Positions 7,887-16,861 are shown, counted from the stretch's first letter. The stretch: 64,000 nucleotides of DNA from Mucilaginibacter galii (GCF_014635825.1 NZ_BMDO01000006.1:186001-250000); one strand, 5' to 3'. The notes: generated by a model from the sequence alone, not told the origin. Numbers and translations: made by a program.

Positions 7887-8095
7887 ATAGTTTTTTGTAT
7901 AATTGTTTAATTAACATAAGCTACTTACAAAATACAGACTTATATCTGGCCGCTTCAAAGTAAGCTATTATTAATAACCAAACAATAAATCCTGTTAAAT
8001 CGGGGTTTATGTAAAAATATGTTAAACCTACACCCAAACTTAGGCTGGCAGGGTTTGGCATAGTATATTTACCGCACCAATACTAACTGTTTTAA

Positions 8096-10807
8096 ATGAT
8101 ATACCGTTACGTTATTACCCTTTTACTCTTTGTCGGCTGCTATTTACCTGTACGGGCGCAAAGCGATAGTATTAGCCTCAATACTTTAATTGAGCGGACC
8201 GGCAAAATGAACGCCGCCAGGCCCATTGAAAAAGTTTACCTGCATTTTGATAAGCCTTACTATGCAGTTGATGATACCATGTGGTTTAAAGGTTACGTTA
8301 GCGATAACTTTCACCAGGCCTCACAATTAAGCAAGGTACTTTATGTTGAATTGATGAACAGCCGCGATTCGCTGGTAAAAACACTTAGATTGCCTGTTAA
8401 GAACGGAGTAACCACCGGTAGTTTCCCCCTGCCCGAAGGCTCTTACCGGCAAGATAATTACCACATTCGTGCTTATACCAAGTGGATGGTAAATTTTGAT
8501 GCCGACTACTTTTTCAAAAAAACGATACTGGTGGGCAATGCTATCGAAAAACAGGTAAATACCCAAGTATCATTCACTAGAACGGGCAGCGAAAAGTCGT
8601 TACAAGTTACCACCCGGGTAGTATATAAAGACATGGATGGCAACCCGCTATCTAACAAAAAGGTAAACTGGGAAGTATCGAGCAATGTTGATGATGTAGC
8701 TAAAGGCCGCGGTACCACCGATCAGTCGGGTGCGCTAACCATCAGCTTTACCAACAACAAGCAAATTGATTTAACAGGCGCCAACATTGTTGCCATTATA
8801 GATTTAGGCAACCGTAAAACCGCAGGCAGTACCATATCGCTCAAACCTGTTTTAGGCAACACTGATGTTCAATTCTTTCCAGAAGGTGGATACCTGCTTA
8901 CCGGAGTACGCGGCAAGGTGGCGGTTAAAGCTTTAGCTGCCAGCGGGCTGGGAACTAACTTTACAGGTACCATAACCGACAATGCAGGTACAGTGATGGC
9001 TAATATATCTTCGCAACATGCAGGTATGGGTGTGTTTATTATTACTCCGGAGCAAGGCAAAACTTATAAAGCTAACATTACATTCGCTAATGGAACTAAA
9101 GGCACTTATGACCTGCCTAAAACACAGGACGCCGGTTTTAATGTAAGCATAAACAGCTTAGAGGGCGACAATCTAAGTTTAAAACTTTCGGCCAGTCCTG
9201 CTTTTTTTGCAGCCAATAAGGGCAAAGCATTTTACCTTATTGCTCAAAGTGTGGGCACGGTGTGCTTTGCAGCACAAACAGTGCTTAAAGAACAAGTTTA
9301 CTCTGCCGTAATTTCGCAGAATAAGTTCCCTACAGGTGTAGTACAGTTTACGCTGCTGTCATCGGCGGGAGTGCCTTTGAGCGAACGCCTTGTTTTCATT
9401 CAGCATAAAGATCAACTTAACCTAAGCCTTAGCAGCGATAAGCCCTTATACGGCGTACGGCAACGTGTTAAATTAGCAGTTACGGCTAAAAATAAAACCG
9501 CACCGGTAGAGGGCGACTTTTCTGTTGCAGTAATTGACGAAAGCAAGGTACCAGTTGATGAAGACGCAGAAACAACAATTTTATCCAGCCTGCTGTTGAC
9601 CTCAGATTTAAAAGGGTACGTAGAAAAGCCTAACTACTATTTCTCTAAGATCAATGAGAAAACAGCATCAGACCTGGATATATTGATGTTGACCCAGGGT
9701 TACCGTCGCTTTACATACACTGATGTAATTGCAAATGCATTACCGCAGGTGACATACCTGCCTGAACAGGGAATTGAGATAACCGGCACACTACGCACAC
9801 TTAATGGCATGCCGGTTAAAGGCGGAAACCTGCGTATGCTCATCCCTAACCGCTACTTTTCGGCCAATGCGGTAAGCAATCCCGAAGGACAGTTTAAATT
9901 CACAAATCTTACTTTTACAGATACCGCCAAAGTTGTCATCACTGCCAAAAACAACTACAATGCAAAAAACCTAATGCTGATGATAGATGGCAGCACCTTC
10001 CCTGCTTTGCCTAAAAACAAGCTTTACCCTGATGAGGAAACTAATATTGACAGCACCATGCATTCTTACCTGCTCAACAGCAAAAAGCGCTTGGGTAGCA
10101 TGCAGCAAATTAAGGAGGTTATTGTAAGGGCTCCTACTCCTAAAGGACCAAGCCACACTGATTACCCCGCGTTAACCGGTTTAAGTATGATGGCCGACCA
10201 CACTGTAAACGCCGATCAGCTGAAAAGCTGCTCTACTCTGCTTTTATGCTTACAAGGCATGCTGGCAGGTGTTACTTTTGAAAACAACAACTTTTACGTT
10301 AGCCGCGATTATAATCAGGGCAAAAAAGTACCGATGTCGGTTTTTGTAAGAGGAATGCCGGTTGATGTAAGCTACTTAGCCAGTTTAAACGGTGCCGACG
10401 TAGAATCTATTGAAGTATTTTTGAGGGATGAATTAGGCTTGGTTAATAACGCTTATCAAACCAACGGTGTCATCGTAATTAATACGAAAGTGCCCCCCAA
10501 AGGCACTAAAATTAGTTTGCAAGATTTGCAGGATATGATACCACAACCCAACGTAGTAAACTTTACACCTATGGGCTACAATATTTCGCGCGAGTTTTAT
10601 TCGCCCAAGTATGATGTACCTAAACCAATAGGCGTTGATTATCGCAGTACCATTTACTGGAATCCGCGCGTAAGCACAGATAAAACAGGCACTGCATCTT
10701 TAGAGTTTTATAACGCTGATGGCAAGGGCTCCTATCGTGCGGTAATTGAAGGCTGGGATAAAGATGGCAACCTTGGCCGTTTTATTTACCGGTATAAGGT
10801 ACAGTAA
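8096..10807 (+). CDS. Exported MG2 / carboxypeptidase-regulatory / TonB-plug protein
   Basis: A 903-residue protein with signal peptide (ending PVRAQ). The N-terminal part has the macroglobulin-like MG2 pattern, beginning EKVYLHFDKPYYAVDDTMW. A carboxypeptidase-regulatory-like fold lies near 585-650 (ITGTLRTLNGMPVKGG). A TonB receptor plug-like domain follows (near 700-800, with NGADVESIEVF) and the end is a beta-sandwich (SLEFYNADGKGSYRAVIEGWD). There is no outer-membrane barrel. Such proteins are common in Sphingobacteriaceae and are thought to be outer-membrane or periplasmic, perhaps helping polymer capture. The exact role is unknown. The stop touches a GC-rich palindrome. Confidence 0.85.
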   Translation: MIYRYVITLLLFVGCYLPVRAQSDSISLNTLIERTGKMNAARPIEKVYLHFDKPYYAVDDTMWFKGYVSDNFHQASQLSKVLYVELMNSRDSLVKTLRLPVKNGVTTGSFPLPEGSYRQDNYHIRAYTKWMVNFDADYFFKKTILVGNAIEKQVNTQVSFTRTGSEKSLQVTTRVVYKDMDGNPLSNKKVNWEVSSNVDDVAKGRGTTDQSGALTISFTNNKQIDLTGANIVAIIDLGNRKTAGSTISLKPVLGNTDVQFFPEGGYLLTGVRGKVAVKALAASGLGTNFTGTITDNAGTVMANISSQHAGMGVFIITPEQGKTYKANITFANGTKGTYDLPKTQDAGFNVSINSLEGDNLSLKLSASPAFFAANKGKAFYLIAQSVGTVCFAAQTVLKEQVYSAVISQNKFPTGVVQFTLLSSAGVPLSERLVFIQHKDQLNLSLSSDKPLYGVRQRVKLAVTAKNKTAPVEGDFSVAVIDESKVPVDEDAETTILSSLLLTSDLKGYVEKPNYYFSKINEKTASDLDILMLTQGYRRFTYTDVIANALPQVTYLPEQGIEITGTLRTLNGMPVKGGNLRMLIPNRYFSANAVSNPEGQFKFTNLTFTDTAKVVITAKNNYNAKNLMLMIDGSTFPALPKNKLYPDEETNIDSTMHSYLLNSKKRLGSMQQIKEVIVRAPTPKGPSHTDYPALTGLSMMADHTVNADQLKSCSTLLLCLQGMLAGVTFENNNFYVSRDYNQGKKVPMSVFVRGMPVDVSYLASLNGADVESIEVFLRDELGLVNNAYQTNGVIVINTKVPPKGTKISLQDLQDMIPQPNVVNFTPMGYNISREFYSPKYDVPKPIGVDYRSTIYWNPRVSTDKTGTASLEFYNADGKGSYRAVIEGWDKDGNLGRFIYRYKVQ

Positions 10808-10838
10808 CCCCACTCCGCCCTCCCCAAGAGGGAGGGAG
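10806..10838. repeat. Half copy of GC-rich palindromic repeat (family E)
   Basis: Single GC-rich unit with CCCTCCCC and GAGGGAGGG arms, resembling one half of the elements at 27120, 47721 and 48287. It abuts the stop codon of the preceding gene and lies 12 bases before the methyltransferase start. Confidence 0.6.
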
Positions 10839-10850
10839 CATTAATAACAT

Positions 10851-11465
10851 ATGATAACCAATAACCTGCAACAGCTATACGGCAACATCGACATATACCT
10901 GTTTGACCAGTTGCTGAAAGGCACTTATAACGGTTGCCATAATGTGCTTGATGTTGGCTGCGGTGGTGGGCGTAACTTGGTATACTTTTTACAAAACGGT
11001 TTTGAGGTATATGGTGTTGATCCTAACCCTTAAGCGGTAGAGGCGGTCAAAAATTTGTCTGCCACTTTAGCACCTGCAAACCCGCTACAAAACTTTATTG
11101 TTCATCTCGCCGAAGACATGCCGTTTGCAGATGGTATGTTTGACCTCGTAATTTGCAGTGCTGTGCTTCACTTTGCACAAAATCATGAGCATTTTGACAG
11201 TATGCTCCGCTCAATTTGGCGGGTGATGCACCCAGGAGGCTATTTATTTGTCCGGCTGGCCTCAGACATTGGCATCGAGAATAAAGTGCAGAGCCTCGGT
11301 AACGGCCGCTATCTTTTACCCGACGAATCTGAACGCTTTTTGGTAAACGAACATACTTTGTTACGCTATACCTATGAATTACAAGGCCAATTGCACGAGC
11401 CCATTAAAACGACGAATGTGCAGAACTTACGTTGTATGACCACTTGGTGCGTTCAAAAGCTATGA
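10851..11465 (+). pseudogene. Class I SAM methyltransferase interrupted by in-frame TAA
   Basis: One continuous reading frame of 204 codons with a TAA at 11031-11033. Before it: motif [18 protein letters not shown] and motif II YGVDPNP. After it, still in frame: AVEAVKNLSATL, then FADGMFDLVICSAVLHF (motif IV) and MHPGGYLFVRL. Both sides together give a complete TehB/Methyltransf_11-like enzyme, so only the one codon is wrong; family members usually carry a sense codon such as Glu there. The 3' part could restart at the TTG at 11055 but would lack the SAM site. The tail overlaps the MpaB-like gene by 13 bases. Nonsense mutation, readthrough or sequencing error cannot be told apart. Confidence 0.85.
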
Positions 11466-12214
11466 TCAAGGCTACGTATTTGCGCTTTATAATCTGTCGG
11501 CAATATCGCTTCCTTAACCAGCCAGTCCAACTTAATTAAACGGGTAAGCTTATAGCCCCATAAAACCGGTTTCAACAATGCAAATCTGCCTAAGCCCAAT
11601 AGTTCCCTAACCTGCGCAGGTACGAGCAATGTTTGCACCTGCTTCATAAGGTGGTAACGCAAAAAGCCTAAGTGTTTTCGGTATTGCTTGTACAGGTCAA
11701 TGGTAAACGTGCTTTTTAAAAAGTTATCTTGCAGTTGCTGTGCACGTGCTATTTGCCATTGGGTATAGTTATGCGGTAAACCGCTAAGTTGCATACGTTG
11801 TCCCATTCTATAAAACACATCATAAACCTCTTCCTTTTCATCGTTAGTTAAATCCCGCTCAAGTAACTCAAAAGATCGTACAGAATAATCTATGAGCAAG
11901 TATAGAACATCTCTATAAGCCCAGTCGGGTATTTGTGCGCCACGAGCAGCTTCTACCCCCTGGTGTATTGCTGTTATCTGATCTATAGCCTTTAAAGCTG
12001 CTTCATGCTCCGAAAACAGGATACGCTTGGAGTATTCTACGGTAGAAAACAAACGGCCTAACGGGTCGGCAGGTAAACGACCTGTAAAATAAAGCCAATC
12101 TACCGCCTTGTTAAGTGCAAACTCGGCTGCGGCACCTGCAAAAATAAAGAGAACCGTATCAGCCTTACCCCATATCTTTCTCACAATAGAACCTTCGTTC
12201 ACAAAAAATTTCAT
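11453..12214 (-). CDS. Oxygenase MpaB family protein (DUF2236)
   Basis: A 253-residue protein matching the MpaB/rubber-oxygenase (Lcp) fold, DUF2236. The N-terminus reads GSIVRKIWGKADTVLFIFAG, followed by DPLGRLFSTVEYSKRILF, both typical of the family. Members bind heme b and several act as oxygenases, but many bacterial ones are uncharacterised. Here the heme-ligand His cannot be fixed with certainty by eye. It follows the broken ferritin-like gene by about 50 bases in the same direction, so the two may have formed an operon. Length is somewhat short for the family. Confidence 0.8.
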   Translation of the reverse strand: MKFFVNEGSIVRKIWGKADTVLFIFAGAAAEFALNKAVDWLYFTGRLPADPLGRLFSTVEYSKRILFSEHEAALKAIDQITAIHQGVEAARGAQIPDWAYRDVLYLLIDYSVRSFELLERDLTNDEKEEVYDVFYRMGQRMQLSGLPHNYTQWQIARAQQLQDNFLKSTFTIDLYKQYRKHLGFLRYHLMKQVQTLLVPAQVRELLGLGRFALLKPVLWGYKLTRLIKLDWLVKEAILPTDYKAQIRSLDHSF

Positions 12215-12265
12215 ACAATTATTTAACGTTTTTCGCTACAAATTTATTGGTGTTTTAATCTCTCA

Positions 12266-12996
12266 CTAAGCCAGTTCGACCAAGAAAGGCGTAGTAATTT
12301 GATTGATGGTTTTTTGGTATTTAAAATTCATCTTTCTTAAAAATCCGGCAAACGTATTACCGCCGGCCTTAAATAATTTTTTATGTGCGAACCATACCAC
12401 CAGCGAAGTAGCAAAAAAGAAGCACTTGTAAAAAGCCTTACGCCATACTTTGCCAAAAGAAGACCGGTTATCAAAAATGACAGCCAGCCGCTCGGTTTGA
12501 AAGGTAATGTGGTAAGCTTCGTCTATCAAAATATCGGTGCATATTTGCTGCAACAACTCGCATTGGGTGGCATCTTTAAGCGCCTGATAAAATATCTGTG
12601 CGGTGCTTTCAATAATAATAACGGTTAGTGTCCAGGCTTCCATACTGCTGCAAAAATGCCTGAACTTACGAAATGCCGAATCGCCCAGATCTTTTTGAAT
12701 ACGAGGCTGATTAATGGCATCTAAATACATCCCTAAATTGTTGCCGTGCTTCTGCTCCTCTTTTATAAACAAGCGGACGGCATCAACATAATCAGAATCC
12801 CTTATACGCCAGGCATAACGCGTAGCAGCTTTGATCAGGTTCTCCCCTTCCGATGTTTCGCCTAATTGCCAGGCTTGAAGGGATGGCAGTATGGCGGCAA
12901 TTTCCTGCCGGTTATGGCAGGTTTTAAATTCCAGTTTACCCTTTGCTTACGGGCATTCATGGTGAAGTAGCTAATCCAGCTTTTACTTGTCTGCAT
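12266..12996 (-). pseudogene. Ferritin-like diiron protein with one-base frameshift
   Basis: The main frame (12266 to about 12946) encodes a helical protein with EEQKHG and ILIDEAYHI, diiron-type Glu/His motifs of ferritin-like proteins, but has no ATG at its head and a TAA at 12947-12949. A second frame from the ATG at 12996 encodes MQTSKSWISYFTMNARK and then runs into the first frame only if one base is added. Adding one A in the CGTAAGC stretch (near 12947-12951) gives a seamless join, ...NARKAKGKLEF.... This is a probable single-base deletion. The intact protein would be about 240 residues. Either the gene is dead, or the base is a sequencing error in a short A run. Confidence 0.75.
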
Positions 12997-13181
12997 ATTT
13001 TTAATATTAAAAGTACTTTCAAATACAAAGTAAACTTAAATAGGTTACCATTCCTAATATTATTTTCTCTTCAAGCTCTTTATTTCTATTATGTCGTGAT
13101 TAGCCCTTAGTTTGTCGCTTACACACATGCCACAGCTTATGTATGTGCCGTATGTTTGCTATACATAAATTTCAACACCAC

Positions 13182-13586
13182 ATGGCTACTCAAATCTTTT
13201 TAAACCTTCCTGTTAAGGACCTAAACAAGTCTGTCCAATTTTTTATAAAGCTGGGTTATACCTTTAATGCACAGTTTACCAACGAAAACGCCACCTGTAT
13301 GATCATCAGCGATAATATTTTCGTGATGTTGCTGGTTGAGCCGTTGTTCAAAGGTTTTACTAAGAAAGAAATCACCGATACGGCCAACGGCAACGAGTGC
13401 ATCATTTGCTTATCGGCCGATAGCAGAGCCCATGTAGACCTCATGGTAAGCAAGGCTATTGAGGCCGGCGCAACAGCACCTCACCCACCGCAAGATCACG
13501 GCTTTATGTATGGTCGTGATTTTATTGACCTCGATGGCCACCTGTGGGAATACGCCTGGATGGATCCGGCTCACCTTCAAGCATAA
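13182..13586 (+). CDS. VOC family (glyoxalase/bleomycin-resistance fold) protein
   Basis: A 134-residue single-domain protein beginning MATQIFLNLPVKDLNKSVQFF, the standard first strand and helix of the vicinal-oxygen-chelate fold. It ends with GFMYGRDFIDLDGHLWEYAWMDP, typical of the subfamily that includes 'lactoylglutathione lyase-like' proteins of unknown substrate. The metal-site Glu in HLWEYAW is kept. An upstream ATG at 13143 would add 13 atypical residues, so 13182 is preferred. A hairpin terminator follows directly. Confidence 0.85.
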   Translation: MATQIFLNLPVKDLNKSVQFFIKLGYTFNAQFTNENATCMIISDNIFVMLLVEPLFKGFTKKEITDTANGNECIICLSADSRAHVDLMVSKAIEAGATAPHPPQDHGFMYGRDFIDLDGHLWEYAWMDPAHLQA

Positions 13587-13599
13587 ACATACAACTACT

Positions 13600-13636
13600 A
13601 ACGAAAAGGTCTTCTTAACAGAAGGCCTTTTTCGTT
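13600..13636 (+). terminator. Hairpin terminator after VOC gene
   Basis: A roughly 15-bp stem (13600-13614 with 13621-13636, one bulge) with a T-run inside the second arm. It ends the VOC transcript and is followed at once by the beta-galactosidase relic. Confidence 0.7.
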
Positions 13637-13638
13637 AT

Positions 13639-13908
13639 CTAACATGCCTAAAGGGCACTGTTACCTATGTAGGCCCCGATACCGATGATGGTGCTTTGGG
13701 AAAAGCAGTGCTGCGCCGGGTTTACCAGCAAGCCGGCATCCCTGTTAGAGAACTTCCTGAAGGTGTAATTTTAGAATGGCGCGATGGCTTTTGGGTAGGC
13801 GTAAATTATTCGGGTAAACCATATACGGTTGCCCTGCCTGCTAACGCAAAGATACTGATAGGCCAAAAAGTATTGAAACCTGCTGACGTGCTGGTTTGGA
13901 AAGAGTAG
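13639..13908 (+). pseudogene. 3' relic of a GH42 beta-galactosidase gene
   Basis: From about 13639 to the TAG at 13906 the frame encodes some 89 residues that match only the C-terminal domain of GH42 beta-galactosidases: KGTVTYVGPDTDDG, then YQQAGIPVRELPEGV, EWRDGFWVGVNYSG and LPANAKILIG, ending LVWKE. The catalytic barrel and trimer domain (some 600 residues) are missing; the space upstream is an intact VOC gene and its terminator. The open frame extends back into the VOC gene but that part is out-of-frame shadow. This is a remnant left by deletion or recombination. It still has a 13-bp hairpin terminator just after it. Confidence 0.8.
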
Positions 13909-13921
13909 GTAACCAAAATTT

Positions 13922-13962
13922 ATAACAACCCGATTATTCGATTGCGGATGATCGGGTTGTTA
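13922..13962 (+). terminator. Hairpin after beta-galactosidase relic
   Basis: Perfect 13-bp inverted repeat (13922-13934 with 13950-13962). The T-run is weak. It was probably the terminator of the lost GH42 gene. Confidence 0.6.
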
Positions 13963-14077
13963 TCCATAACTTGTCTATGTATCGCCGCATCCTTAGTTCA
14001 CTCTCATTTTATTTCTTCTTACTAACACATTATATCCTTTTTAACAGTTGTATTATCGGCTATTGCCAGTTACTGCT

Positions 14078-14803
14078 ATGATTGTTAATTATACTAATAA
14101 AGGATGGGAGATTGTTACTCAGCGTGCCCACGGACTATTGGCCGCGCAGATAGCCATGCACTGGGCCGTTAAAGAACGTCCGCAGCGCTGGACAGAAACC
14201 ATACTGGCTATTGCCGAGCATGATGATGCCCGCACCGAACTGGAATCGGATGAGTTGCTTACACCACAAGGCGGCCCTCTTAATTTTGATATGCAGTTGT
14301 TCAACCCCGATCATTGCAGGTTAATGTTCAATAACTCCCTGTCAAAAAGCAGGTACATTGCGTTGTTAACCTCCATGCATATGGTGTTCTTGTTTAAAAA
14401 AGAAGAAGGCACTAACCCACTGGTTAAACCATTCCTAAAAGAACAGGAGAAATTGCAAAAACAATGGTTTAAAGAACTTAACATTGAACCAGATGAAGCC
14501 AAGTGCATCTATCATTTATTAGAGTGGTGCGATGCATTTTCGCTGCTGTTATGTCGCCACGAAGTACAACCCGAGGAGCGCACTATTGAAATTAGCCAGG
14601 GCCCCGATGGCACAACCTATCATCTCCTCTCTAAAGGCAACCAGCTAACCGTTACTCCCTGGCCTTTTGAGGATAGTTCCTTTAAGTTAAGATTAGAGAA
14701 ACGCATTATTCCGCAATTACAATTTAAGGATAATGAGGATTTTAAAAAGCAGTTTTTAGCGGCCGAGGTTGAGGAGAAATGCTGGGAGTTAAGAAAGAAG
14801 TAA
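14078..14803 (+). CDS. DUF3891 family protein
   Basis: A 241-residue cytosolic protein matching DUF3891: AMHWAVKERPQRW, then ILAIAEHDDARTELE and HLLEWCDAFSLLLCRHEVQPEER. The conserved His/Asp residues (AEHDD, WCDAFSLLLC) suggest an HD-like helical fold, but catalytic function is not established. The ATG at 14078 is preferred over a TTG at 14048 because family members begin MIVNYT-like. It stands alone between a terminator hairpin and a family D palindrome. Confidence 0.8.
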   Translation: MIVNYTNKGWEIVTQRAHGLLAAQIAMHWAVKERPQRWTETILAIAEHDDARTELESDELLTPQGGPLNFDMQLFNPDHCRLMFNNSLSKSRYIALLTSMHMVFLFKKEEGTNPLVKPFLKEQEKLQKQWFKELNIEPDEAKCIYHLLEWCDAFSLLLCRHEVQPEERTIEISQGPDGTTYHLLSKGNQLTVTPWPFEDSSFKLRLEKRIIPQLQFKDNEDFKKQFLAAEVEEKCWELRKK

Positions 14804-14826
14804 TAAAACAAGGTGGTTTAATTTTT

Positions 14827-14916
14827 ATCTCGAACGATAGTGAGAAAAACTGTTCAAAATACAATGCTAACAATAGCATTGACAAACAAGATTTCTCGTT
14901 ATCACTCGAAATGACA
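14827..14916. repeat. Palindromic repeat, family D
   Basis: Imperfect inverted arms: ATCTCGAACGATAGTGAGAAA at the left and TTTCTCGTTATCACTCGAAAT plus GAC at the right, with an inner 9-bp hairpin (14862-14881). Arms related to this occur at 37327-37353 and 21195-21222. Confidence 0.65.
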
Positions 14917-14936
14917 GCGTTGAAGTACTTTGACTA

Positions 14937-15683
14937 TTAAATTCCTAACACCTGCTTTAACTTCACATAACCCGCCTTACTCACCGGGATACGCGCACCC
15001 GATTTGAGGATGGCCAGGTGAGCGTCTTTTTCATATGGGTCTATACGGGTAATTTGCGAGATGCTTACTATATACGAACGATGCACCCGGGCAAAATGCC
15101 GTGGATCAAGCGTTTGTTCAAAAAAGTTCATGGTCTTGTTTTTAAGGAATGAACCTTCGGGAGTGAATATGCTTACATAGTCATCGTCTGCTGCCAGGTA
15201 CTCTATATCATGCACAGGAATTATCTTCACTTTTGTGCCGGTTTTTACCACTATACGCTCATGCTGGGCGGGTGATTGTGCCGCGGCTTCTAACAGAGCT
15301 TCGGTTGGTTTAGGAGATGGCTTGCTGCCCGCCTGTGCTAAGTATTTTTCGATGGCTTTGTTAAAACGTTCGCGGCTAAATGGTTTTAACAGGTAATCAA
15401 CCGCATGGGTTTCAAATGCTTTAATGGCATACTCATCAAATGCGGTGGTGAATATGACCTGGGGCGGCTGCTCCACGAGTTCCAGCATCTCAAAGCCGTT
15501 GATCTTAGGCATTTGCACATCCAAAAAAATAAGATCGGGTTGGTGCTGTATAATGGCTTTAATACCTTCAAAACCATCGCCGCATTCCTGCATTACTTCA
15601 ATTTGTTCAGTAAACGCTTGTAAATACTCCAGCACTACCATTCGTGCCAGCGGTTCATCGTCAATAATCAGTACACGTTTCAT
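14937..15683 (-). CDS. LytTR-family response regulator
   Basis: A 248-residue two-component regulator. Residues about 1-120 are a receiver domain: acidic pocket IDDEPLAR, phospho-acceptor D55 in LIFLDVQMPK, conserved FTTAFDEYAIKAF and the KPF lysine. Residues about 145-245 are a LytTR DNA-binding domain with VKIIPVHDIEYLAADDDYVSI, FARVHRSYIV and RIPVSKAGY. Its ATG overlaps the kinase stop (ATGA), so it is translated together with the kinase at 15680. LytTR regulators bind paired direct repeats upstream of targets. The likely target locus, by position, is the LiaF-like gene upstream. Confidence 0.93.
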   Translation of the reverse strand: MKRVLIIDDEPLARMVVLEYLQAFTEQIEVMQECGDGFEGIKAIIQHQPDLIFLDVQMPKINGFEMLELVEQPPQVIFTTAFDEYAIKAFETHAVDYLLKPFSRERFNKAIEKYLAQAGSKPSPKPTEALLEAAAQSPAQHERIVVKTGTKVKIIPVHDIEYLAADDDYVSIFTPEGSFLKNKTMNFFEQTLDPRHFARVHRSYIVSISQITRIDPYEKDAHLAILKSGARIPVSKAGYVKLKQVLGI

Positions 15684-16714
15684 GCCTGCGGAATCTTAAT
15701 CATGATGGTAAATATATCATCATTTAAGTAAGTTTCCACTAAATCGTTACGGGCAAAAAGCAAATAAAGGCGGCGTTGTATGCCCCTGATGCCAAAACCC
15801 GTACCATGTTGAGGGCGGGCAGTTTGCGGGTCGTAAGGATTTTGCACCATGACCACCAGGTACTTATCCTCAATTTCGGCACGAATGCTGATAGTTACCT
15901 CACCCGTAGTATCGTACAAACCAAACTTAATAGCATTTTCCACAATAGGCTGCAAGAGTAAGGGAGGCAGCATAGCTTCGTGGCAATGATCATCGCAACT
16001 AATTTCGGTTTGCAGGCGGTGGCCAAAACGTACTTTCTCAATGTCGAGGTATAGGTTGAGGTGCTGTAATTCTTCGCTTAAAGGCACCTGTTTTTGATCG
16101 TCCTTTTTAAGGGTACCACGCAAAAAGTCAGATAATTGGTGAATCATCTTCCGGGCTTCATCGGGCTTAAAACCTATCAATGCGTTGATAGAATTCAAGC
16201 TGTTAAAAAGAAAGTGTGGCTGTAATTGCTGGCGCAGGTTATACAACTCTGCATCGCGGGCCAATTGTTCAGCCTCGGCCTTACGTTTCTCATTTTCCTT
16301 TTGATCTTGCTGCACATACCATATCAGGCTTATCATGGCCATCCAGCCAATGGCTAAAAAGCTGGTAAAGAACCGCAGCGTGAGCGATTGCAGCAAAAAC
16401 ACCCGGTGTGCCTGACCCAGGTTTAAGAATGGCAGCGTCCACCTGATGGCCAATGTGCTCAAACAAGCTAAAACCACACACCAAATAAGCAGGTTAATGT
16501 AGCTCCCTTTGCCGGGCTGGTAATAACGCAGGTTATTATCAATTAACCAGCACGATGCCGCCAATGGCACTACACTTACTGCACTATCCATGCCTGCAAC
16601 GTACCACTCAAAGCCAAAGCTATGCAAAATATAGGTTTGCAGTGCCGCCCAGGCCAGTCCACCTATGGCGAACACTATGCCCAAACGGCTATATAAAGTA
16701 TATTGTGCAGACAT
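15680..16714 (-). CDS. LytS/YpdA-type sensor histidine kinase
   Basis: A 344-residue membrane histidine kinase. Four hydrophobic segments fill residues about 10-135 with no extracellular sensor domain. The His_kinase domain follows, with LRQQLQPHFLFNSLNSIN (phospho-acceptor H167) and the N-box PPLLLQPIVENAIKFG. The G-box reads GTGFGIRGIQRRL. This is the usual partner of LytTR regulators, and the stop overlaps the regulator start by four bases. The membrane region may sense lipid or envelope state. Confidence 0.92.
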   Translation of the reverse strand: MSAQYTLYSRLGIVFAIGGLAWAALQTYILHSFGFEWYVAGMDSAVSVVPLAASCWLIDNNLRYYQPGKGSYINLLIWCVVLACLSTLAIRWTLPFLNLGQAHRVFLLQSLTLRFFTSFLAIGWMAMISLIWYVQQDQKENEKRKAEAEQLARDAELYNLRQQLQPHFLFNSLNSINALIGFKPDEARKMIHQLSDFLRGTLKKDDQKQVPLSEELQHLNLYLDIEKVRFGHRLQTEISCDDHCHEAMLPPLLLQPIVENAIKFGLYDTTGEVTISIRAEIEDKYLVVMVQNPYDPQTARPQHGTGFGIRGIQRRLYLLFARNDLVETYLNDDIFTIMIKIPQA

Positions 16715-16762
16715 GCTATAGGGAGTGGTCAGTTATGTAAAAAGGTTTAGGTTGAAAGTATT

Positions 16763-16843
16763 TTAGCTTACCGGCCAGGCTAAAAAGCCAATAACTGCCG
16801 ATAAGATGGTGTAAATACTAATGATGATCAAATACCAGTTCAT
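16763..16843 (-). CDS. Candidate 26-residue single-span membrane peptide
   Basis: Between the LiaF-like gene and the kinase, on the same strand, is an ATG-started frame of 26 codons ending TAA. The peptide is almost entirely one hydrophobic helix (NWYLIIISIYTILSAVIGF) with a short LAWPVS end. It starts 18 bases after the LiaF-like stop and ends 48 bases before the kinase start. This position is that of an operon member. A random frame would rarely be so cleanly hydrophobic, but without homologues or expression data it remains a candidate. It could modulate the kinase or LiaF-like protein. Confidence 0.4.
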   Translation of the reverse strand: MNWYLIIISIYTILSAVIGFLAWPVS

Positions 16844-16861
16844 AATTCAAAAATTTTATGG

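Noticed and set aside
13459-13638. 5' part of the open frame leading into the GH42 relic
   Set aside because: It lies out of frame inside the VOC gene and its terminator; only the part after about 13639 has protein-like similarity.
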